Source of the DNA: Candidatus Uhrbacteria bacterium RIFOXYC2_FULL_47_19
GTDB taxonomy: Bacteria > Patescibacteriota > Patescibacteriia > SG8-24
Length of the DNA: 38,986 nucleotides
Direction: 5' to 3'
Assembly: GCA_001791745.1 (NCBI GenBank)
Contig: MGFG01000016.1
Coordinates: forward strand, 1 to 38,986
Below, in pieces: positions 33,815 through 38,986 of the stretch. Under the pieces are notes generated by a model. That model did no database searches. It was given only the letters and a program-made list of their open reading frames with translations, and had not been told where the DNA came from. The position numbers and the translations under genes are program-made. Every line of letters begins with the position of its first letter. The first letter of the stretch is position 1.

Positions 33815-34999
33815 CTAATCAAGGAGTGGGGCTATTCCCGGTAAAGTCTTACCAGTTAGATACTCAAGCATAGCTCCACCACCTGTAGAGATGAAATCAA
33901 CATGATGGGCCATACCTGTCAGTTCCAGAGCAGTTATCGTTTCACCACCTCCAACCACTCCGAAGGCTCGACCACTGGCTCGAGCAGCCACAACACGACC
34001 TAAAGCTATTGTTCCATGACTGAATTGATCGATCTCGAACACTCCCATCGGACCATTCCAAACAATGGTTTGTGCACGCTTTAGTCGTGCAGCAAAATCA
34101 CGGACAGTCCGAGGACCAATGTCAGGCACATATTCATTACTACGAACATCATCAATGTCCGAAACACGCACTTTGGCTGCACCTGAAACCGACGAAGCAG
34201 CTAACAAATCGCAAGGTAGTATAATCTTACGATTCTTAATCAACTTACGAGCAGCAATCATCTCACTACGTGAAACAACCGATTGCCCAACCGATAAACC
34301 ACTGGCACGAATAAAACTATTAGCCAGTCCACCACCAACCAAGATCTCGTCAGCTACCTTAAGTAACTTCTTTAATGTTGGTAGTTTAGTTGAAACCTTG
34401 GCCCCGCCCATCAACACAACAAACGGACCAACCGGACGACGCAGTAAACGATCAAGATTATGAATCTCACTCTCCATCAATCGACCAGCATAACTCTTCA
34501 GATAGTGAGTAATACCGACATTCGAGGCATGCTTACGATGGGCATCAGCAAAAGCATCATCTACATATAAATCACCAAAAGAAGCCAAACGTCGAGAAAA
34601 AAAACGATCATTTTTCTTTTCACCAGGATAAAAACGAATGTTCTCTAACATGGCCACCTGGCCAGCCTTAAGACCAGTTAAAAATTTTTCCGCTTCATGA
34701 CCGATAGTAATATCGTCGCGGATGAAAAGTACTTTGCGACGTAGAAGTTTCTCTAGACGACCAACTATCGGTGCCAGTGATAACCGTCGATCCCATCCCT
34801 CGGGACGACCAAGGTGTGAAACTAAAACAACCTTAGCCTTGCGACTAGCCAGATATCTAATAGTCGGCAGCGAAGCACGCAGTTTGGCATCCGCATGCGG
34901 ATCAACCTTGTCTCCTTTCAGTGGGACATTATAATCGACGCGCACCAAAACACGTCGCCCTTTCAACTGCGATAGGTCATCTAAATTTCTGATCCCCAT
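33815..34999 (-). CDS. pgk: Phosphoglycerate kinase
   Basis: A 394-residue glycolytic kinase making ATP from 1,3-bisphosphoglycerate and ADP. It has VLVRVDYNVPL, SHLGRPEGWD, MLENIRFYPGEKKND, DDAFADAHRKHAS, LMGGAKVSTKLPTLK, IVWNGPMGVFE and GVVGGGETITAL with the nucleotide-binding Gly-rich loop STGGGAMLEYL. The open frame runs up to 35101, but an extended -10 box (TGCTATAAT, 35027-35035) lies inside that extension, so translation must start at the ATG at 34999 (MGIRNLDDL). The expected leader is about 22 nt without a Shine-Dalgarno site. Enolase follows in the same operon. Confidence 0.95.
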   Translation of the reverse strand: MGIRNLDDLSQLKGRRVLVRVDYNVPLKGDKVDPHADAKLRASLPTIRYLASRKAKVVLVSHLGRPEGWDRRLSLAPIVGRLEKLLRRKVLFIRDDITIGHEAEKFLTGLKAGQVAMLENIRFYPGEKKNDRFFSRRLASFGDLYVDDAFADAHRKHASNVGITHYLKSYAGRLMESEIHNLDRLLRRPVGPFVVLMGGAKVSTKLPTLKKLLKVADEILVGGGLANSFIRASGLSVGQSVVSRSEMIAARKLIKNRKIILPCDLLAASSVSGAAKVRVSDIDDVRSNEYVPDIGPRTVRDFAARLKRAQTIVWNGPMGVFEIDQFSHGTIALGRVVAARASGRAFGVVGGGETITALELTGMAHHVDFISTGGGAMLEYLTGKTLPGIAPLLD

Positions 35000-35026
35000 A
35001 GCAAAGAAATCTTTATGAATGACTGC

Positions 35027-35035
35027 ATTATAGCA
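35027..35035 (-). promoter_or_regulatory. Extended -10 promoter of pgk-eno
   Basis: TGCTATAAT on the minus strand, identical to the pgi promoter element, about 27 nt before the pgk ATG. Confidence 0.65.
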
Positions 35036-35107
35036 CCTTATTCCGCTGATTGCTGCTAAAAACAAAAAAATCGAACAGTTCGATTCATTCAATTCGACCA
35101 AACCCGA

Positions 35108-36007
35108 TCAATAAACAACTTCAAGCTGTACAATCTCTGGAGGATTAAAAAGTCTAGCCCTAACAGTAGATTCACCTACGCCAGAAGTAATGAACAAACT
35201 CATTTTTCCATAAGGAAAAAATCCCTGATCATACTGTTGTCCGAGAGTGGTTGGCAGTGGAACACTCGGACCAATGAATGGCAAACGTACCTGTCCACCA
35301 TGCGTATGACCCGAAATCATCAAATCAACACCATTATATTCTGCTCGATCAGCTGGGTCTGGATTATGCACCGCCAAAATTACTGGCACACCACTAGGAA
35401 TCCTTTGAAAGGTAGTTTCCCAATCCGGCGTTCCGTACCAGATATCATCCAATCCAGCTAAAACCGGACCGTTCTCACCTAAACGAACCCATTCATTGGT
35501 CAGTACTTCCACACTCTGACTCTCTACAGCTCGTCTTACATCAATTGCACCGACACGATAGTCAGTATTACCTAGTACAGCGAAAGTACCAAGCTGACTT
35601 TCAATCTTATTTAACGGAACCAACTCTCTCAAACCATGCTCACCATCAACGATATCACCTAAAACCACCACTACATCCGGCTCCAGGGAATTAATGCGAT
35701 TAATCACTTTTTGCAACCAATCAGCATGTCGATACAAACCCAAATGAGAATCAGAAACCAAAACCAACGACAAGCGCGAATCACCCGGACCAATAATGAT
35801 TGATTGATGTCTAACAACCAAACGATGTGGCTCAACGAGACTTCCATATACCATGACCAGCCAAATTAGTGACAGTAGTAATACTAAAAAGACATGAGGG
35901 CCGCGAGCCATGATCCTAACCCAACGATATCTAAACCAAACTAAATACAACGGCACACCAGCTAGTACCAAAACAATAGTCAAATCAAACCAAAGCGAAA
36001 GATTCAC
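35108..36007 (-). CDS. Membrane-anchored metallophosphoesterase (YkuE/YaeI-like)
   Basis: A 299-residue calcineurin-like phosphoesterase with two N-terminal transmembrane segments (about 6-24 and 38-58) and a catalytic domain outside the membrane. Metal-binding motifs are complete: LVSDSHLGLYR, VVVLGDIVDGE, AVLGNTDYR (Asn-Asp in place of Asn-His), LAVHNPDP and ISGHTHGGQVRLP. Family members act on lipid-linked phosphates such as lipid A or phosphatidylglycerol derivatives; the substrate here is unknown. The start is GTG at 36007, 30 bp after gapA, so it belongs to the gapA transcript, sitting oddly within a glycolysis block. Confidence 0.9.
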   Translation of the reverse strand: MNLSLWFDLTIVLVLAGVPLYLVWFRYRWVRIMARGPHVFLVLLLSLIWLVMVYGSLVEPHRLVVRHQSIIIGPGDSRLSLVLVSDSHLGLYRHADWLQKVINRINSLEPDVVVVLGDIVDGEHGLRELVPLNKIESQLGTFAVLGNTDYRVGAIDVRRAVESQSVEVLTNEWVRLGENGPVLAGLDDIWYGTPDWETTFQRIPSGVPVILAVHNPDPADRAEYNGVDLMISGHTHGGQVRLPFIGPSVPLPTTLGQQYDQGFFPYGKMSLFITSGVGESTVRARLFNPPEIVQLEVVY

Positions 36008-36037
36008 AGGCTCTGTGCTAGTCGAACAAACACAGTA

Positions 36038-37051
36038 TTACTTCTCTAAGCCGCGGCCAATTTGCTCAGCCATCTCGGCAAGCCGCATTGAATATCCCCA
36101 CTCATTATCATACCAAGCGACTACTTTGACGAAATCACCACCCACCACTTTAGTCAAAGATAGGTCAACGATAGATGAACATGGATTGCCAATGAAGTCA
36201 GAAGAAACTAACGGTTCATCAGTCACATCCACAATTCCACGATAACGAACACCTTTAACTGCTTTACGAAAAGCATTGTTGATGTCCTCGACTGTCACCT
36301 TGCGTTTCAGTAAAAACGTAAAATCAGAAAGCGACACAACTTGAGTCGGAACACGGATAGCCATTCCATCAAACAATCCCTTGAGCTCCGGGATCACTTC
36401 TGTAGTGGCGATGGCCGCTCCTGTGGTCGTTGGAATGATATTCAAGGTTGCAGCCCGAGCCCTCCTTAAATCTTTGTGCGGTCCGTCCTGTAGACTTTGA
36501 TCAGCTGTATAGCTGTGTACCGTACTCATGAGCGCTCGTTTCACTCCAAAAGTATCGTGCATTATTTGAGCGATTGGCGCGATGCAGTTGGTGGTACAAG
36601 AGGCATTGTTAGTAATCTTTGACTTCCACTTACCGCTATCATTAACACCAATGACATGGGTCGGCACGTTACCGCCCTTGGCTGGGGCAGAAATAATGAC
36701 ATGCCGAGCACCGGCGGCCAAATGCTGACTAGCCTGCTCCTCGGTACAAAAACGGCCGGTGCATTCGAGTACAATATCGATCTTATCCTTAGCCCAGGGT
36801 AACTTGGTCGGATCCTTTTCCTGATAGACACGTACCTTCTTCCCACCAATAATCAAATGAGTCGGATCGAAGCCTACAGTCCGGTCATACTGACCATAAG
36901 AAGTATCGTACTTTAGTAAATGAGCCAGGGTTTCGGTGTCAGTTAGGTCATTAATGGCCACGAACTGCAGCGATTTAAGACGGCCGAAGGCGGCCTTGAA
37001 GGTCTGGCGGCCAATGCGGCCAAAACCATTGATCGCAACTCTGATAGGCAT
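36038..37051 (-). CDS. gapA: Glyceraldehyde-3-phosphate dehydrogenase
   Basis: A 337-residue NAD-dependent enzyme. INGFGRIGRQTFKAAF forms the dinucleotide fold, and AINDLTD (Asp35) indicates NAD rather than NADP. The active site is NNASCTTNCIAPI with Cys152, and STVHSYTADQ supplies His179. RRARAATLNIIPTTTGAA and WYDNEWGYSMR complete the family pattern. TATAAT (37082-37087) stands 30 nt before the ATG; no Shine-Dalgarno site is visible. The phosphoesterase gene follows after 30 bp, then pgk has its own promoter. Confidence 0.96.
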   Translation of the reverse strand: MPIRVAINGFGRIGRQTFKAAFGRLKSLQFVAINDLTDTETLAHLLKYDTSYGQYDRTVGFDPTHLIIGGKKVRVYQEKDPTKLPWAKDKIDIVLECTGRFCTEEQASQHLAAGARHVIISAPAKGGNVPTHVIGVNDSGKWKSKITNNASCTTNCIAPIAQIMHDTFGVKRALMSTVHSYTADQSLQDGPHKDLRRARAATLNIIPTTTGAAIATTEVIPELKGLFDGMAIRVPTQVVSLSDFTFLLKRKVTVEDINNAFRKAVKGVRYRGIVDVTDEPLVSSDFIGNPCSSIVDLSLTKVVGGDFVKVVAWYDNEWGYSMRLAEMAEQIGRGLEK

Positions 37052-37081
37052 ATCGAAGAAAATTAGGTCAATTGCCGATCA

Positions 37082-37087
37082 ATTATA
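37082..37087 (-). promoter_or_regulatory. -10 box of gapA
   Basis: TATAAT on the minus strand lies between the tsf terminator and gapA. No convincing -35 box is seen 17 nt upstream. The leader would be about 24 nt. Confidence 0.5.
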
Positions 37088-37140
37088 TAATAAAATACCG
37101 TCCTATGATACCGACCTAACAACATACCTCTTACTAACAA

Positions 37141-37172
37141 AATAAAATACCCCACTAGGGCGGGGCATTTTA
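37141..37172 (-). terminator. Terminator of rpsB-tsf
   Basis: On the minus strand AAAAT.CCCC pairs with GGGG.ATTTT around an 8-nt loop, followed by a T-rich tract (TTTTATTTTG). It lies about 30 nt after the tsf stop codon. Confidence 0.85.
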
Positions 37173-37202
37173 TTCCACGGTCTGACTAATGATAATAATT
37201 GA

Positions 37203-37808
37203 CTATTCTACACCGCCGGACGACAGAGCGAATCGAACGAACCTCCGAATCTGAATATTCTCACCAATCCGAGCGATGTTATTCTTGAGATGGTCTCGGA
37301 TAGTCAGATCCTCATCCTTGATAAATCGCTGATCAAGCAAACAAACCTGCTCGTAGTACTTGGAAAGTTTACCTTCGACGATCTTAGTGATCACTTCGGC
37401 CGGTTTACCAGAACCAGCAAACTCTTCAGATGCCAGCTCACGTTCCTTCTCTAGTACCTCGGCTGGTATCTCATCGGACGTCAAATACAACGGATTAGTT
37501 GCTGCCACTTGCATAGCCAAATCATGTACGAAATCCTGAAACTGTTCATTACGTGCAACAAAATCAGTCTCACACAAAACCTCAACCATGGCACCGACCT
37601 GGCCAGCTCCATGAATATAGGCGTGCACTAAACCTTCTTTAACCTGACGATCACCCTTCTTATCTGCTTTGGCAATACCCTTCTTACGAAGAATATCTGC
37701 AGCCTTGTCAATGTCACCACCTGCTTCATCGAGGGCGGTTTTACAATCGACCATGCCAGCGTTAGTACGAGCACGGAGTTCGGCTACTGTCTTGATGTCA
37801 ACGGCCAT
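37203..37808 (-). CDS. tsf: Elongation factor Ts
   Basis: A 201-residue nucleotide-exchange factor for EF-Tu. The N-terminal UBA-like domain is clear (VAELRARTNAGMVDCKTALD and ADILRKKGIAKADKK), followed by the TDFVARN core motif (CETDFVARNEQFQDFVHDLA) and the C-terminal LLDQRFIKDEDLTI. It is the short form of about 200 residues, as in Thermus and many reduced genomes, rather than the 280-residue form of E. coli. It lies about 100 bp after rpsB, the usual order. Confidence 0.96.
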   Translation of the reverse strand: MAVDIKTVAELRARTNAGMVDCKTALDEAGGDIDKAADILRKKGIAKADKKGDRQVKEGLVHAYIHGAGQVGAMVEVLCETDFVARNEQFQDFVHDLAMQVAATNPLYLTSDEIPAEVLEKERELASEEFAGSGKPAEVITKIVEGKLSKYYEQVCLLDQRFIKDEDLTIRDHLKNNIARIGENIQIRRFVRFALSSGGVE

Positions 37809-37907
37809 AAAGTTGTAACTCTTAGGCTAATTGAAAAATTTTGGTTTGAATACGACGATAAAATTTAGTCCGCTTTTATCAACTAAACGTTGAGCAGACG
37901 TCCAAGA

Positions 37908-38720
37908 CTACGCCTGGTCAGAGAAAGGAGTTCCGACAACAGCACCATTCTCAGAGAGTAGCGATGCCTGTCCGGTCACTTTAGACTTCACTGGTGTCGT
38001 GGTAGTAACAGCACCTGACCTCTCTACTACCGGATGAGCCTGACCAGCCTTGATCGCCTCGGCAAACAAGTGAACCATCATGTTTACTGTCTTGACTGCG
38101 TCATCATTGGCCGGAATACCGTAATTAATATCGTCTGGATTCACGTTAGTATCGAGCAGGGCAAAAACCGGAACATTAACTATTTTAGACTCTCGCAAAG
38201 CAGTCTTCTCTTTTTTGCAATCAATTATAATAATGGCCTCCGGTAATCTCCTCATGTTGCTAATACCACCAACTTTCTTTTCCAGTTCGTCAATTTCTCG
38301 CAAAAAGACAACTTGTTCCTTCTTAGTATACTTACGCGCTAAAACACCACTTTCCTTTTTATCCTTTAGATCGTGATAACGTCTAATCTGCTTGGAAACC
38401 TCACTAAAATTAGTGAAGGTACCACCGAGCCAACGATTAGTAACATACGGCATACCACAACTTTCAGCCTCATGACGAACAGTGTCACTGACCTGTTTTT
38501 TGGTGCCAACAAATAATACCGTACCCCCTCGTGCAGCAATCTCCTGCAAGCGAACGAGCGTAGTCTTAGTCATCGACAAAGTCTTGTCGAGATCGATTAT
38601 ATTGATGCCACCCCGCTCACCAAAGATGTAGGGCATCATCTTAGGATGTCGCCGAACAGTCTTGTGCCCAAAGTGCACACCTGCTTGGAGCAACTCCAGC
38701 ATTGTAGGTAGTTTAAGCAT
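37908..38720 (-). CDS. rpsB: 30S ribosomal protein S2
   Basis: A 270-residue ribosomal protein. It shows the S2 signature set: LLQAGVHFGHKTVRRHPKMM, PYIFGERGGINIIDLDKT, VLFVGTKKQ, YVTNRWLGGTFTNF, RLPEAIIIID and PVFALLDTNVNPDDINYGIP with the C-terminal helix. A tail of about 45 residues (SGAVTTTTPVKSK) is low in complexity and may be disordered. The ATG at 38720 has GAGG 9 nt upstream. A second ATG (Met7) could also serve, but the first is kept because of that site. tsf follows in the same operon. Confidence 0.96.
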   Translation of the reverse strand: MLKLPTMLELLQAGVHFGHKTVRRHPKMMPYIFGERGGINIIDLDKTLSMTKTTLVRLQEIAARGGTVLFVGTKKQVSDTVRHEAESCGMPYVTNRWLGGTFTNFSEVSKQIRRYHDLKDKKESGVLARKYTKKEQVVFLREIDELEKKVGGISNMRRLPEAIIIIDCKKEKTALRESKIVNVPVFALLDTNVNPDDINYGIPANDDAVKTVNMMVHLFAEAIKAGQAHPVVERSGAVTTTTPVKSKVTGQASLLSENGAVVGTPFSDQA

Positions 38721-38751
38721 AACCTTTTGGCCTCTACGTCACCACCATCGC

Positions 38752-38776
38752 GTCCCCCGGTTTTTGACCGAAAGGA
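38752..38776 (-). other. Hairpin in the rpsB leader
   Basis: In the rpsB leader RNA, GTCCTTTCGGT can pair with ACCGGGGGAC around CAAAA (8 pairs, several of them G-U, plus 2 beyond a bulge). It lies about 30 nt before the start codon. rpsB leaders are autoregulated in several bacteria, so a control role is possible, but no known S2-binding motif was identified. Confidence 0.4.
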
Positions 38777-38841
38777 CAAGAATGAAGGCGTTAATTGTGA
38801 CGTATGTGAGATGAATATTAGGGATTCTGTTCCCTATTTAG

Positions 38842-38861
38842 AAAAGTCCATCTTAATGGAC
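38842..38861 (-). terminator. Possible terminator of a gene beyond the right edge
   Basis: On the minus strand GTCCAT/ATGGAC with a 4-nt loop is followed by TTTTC. A second hairpin, CATCT/AGATG with T6 nearby, lies at about 38950-38984. The 38721-38986 stretch holds no gene that I can support, only these hairpins and the rpsB leader. Confidence 0.4.
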
Positions 38862-38986
38862 GCGACAATAGATTACAGGAAAGCAATAAAACAGGCAAGA
38901 GGCTATGGGTGGCGTCAGGCCTAAAAAGCCCAAAAAACATTAAACTAATGCCCCAAAACAAAAAACGATCCATCTTGCTAGATGAA

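Noticed and set aside
35000-35101. N-terminal extension of pgk
   Set aside because: A strong extended -10 box lies inside it and the residues do not match phosphoglycerate kinases.
38727-38924. 65-codon plus-strand frame before rpsB
   Set aside because: It starts at a TTG without a ribosome site, overlaps the rpsB leader and hairpins, and has no recognisable domain.
38842-38986. tRNA or small RNA gene at the right edge
   Set aside because: The hairpins do not form a cloverleaf and resemble weak terminators.

Overview
This window looks like a piece of a small-genome bacterium, most likely a member of the Candidate Phyla Radiation (Patescibacteria). This is inferred from the mix of genes: a DUF4015 glycosidase-like protein, DUF2207, a CvpA-CAP fusion, a TM0106-type nuclease, short EF-Ts and MetK, tightly packed minus-strand operons and sparse Shine-Dalgarno sites. 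No rRNA, tRNA, CRISPR array, phage gene or transposase is visible.

Layout. 1-315: start of a gene cut by the window edge. 316-1010: gene-free, with a cluster of imperfect palindromic repeats. 1011-5317 (minus): operon pgi, DUF4015 protein, lipoprotein cyclophilin, APH-like kinase. 5438-7060 (plus): large coiled-coil protein divergent from pgi. 7145-13514 (minus): MacA-like adaptor, ABC ATPase, two FtsX/MacB-type permeases and a RecB/RNase H-like nuclease. 13654-15424 (plus): tRNA-dihydrouridine synthase and a low-complexity membrane protein. 15522-16604 (minus): AI-2E family permease. 16811-17732 (plus): an unknown gene split by a frameshift at a T8 run. 17846-18820 (minus): CvpA-CAP fusion. 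18965-20002: metK. 20273-22414: UvrD/PcrA-like helicase. 22555-27099: envelope operon (PAP2 phosphatase, mannose-1-phosphate guanylyltransferase, MltG, DUF2207). 27204-28115: NYN-domain protein. 28231-38720: Fpg, two tandem phosphoglycerate mutases, enolase, Pgk, a metallophosphoesterase, GapA, EF-Ts and ribosomal protein S2.

How the genes work together. The right third holds most of lower glycolysis (GAPDH, Pgk, two iPGMs, enolase) next to translation genes, and pgi sits at the left; pyruvate kinase and triose-phosphate isomerase are not in the window. The envelope operon couples lipid-carrier recycling, nucleotide-sugar supply and glycan-strand cleavage. The ABC operon looks like a tripartite-type exporter or envelope-stress system with a heterodimeric permease.

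Most notable points: the frameshifted gene at a homopolymer, two complete iPGM genes in tandem, the palindromic repeat cluster with an internal 81-bp duplication, and a recurring promoter layout in which a -10 box (often extended TGN) lies 6-9 nt from the start codon with no Shine-Dalgarno site, which suggests leaderless mRNAs. No wholly new system could be demonstrated from sequence reading alone.
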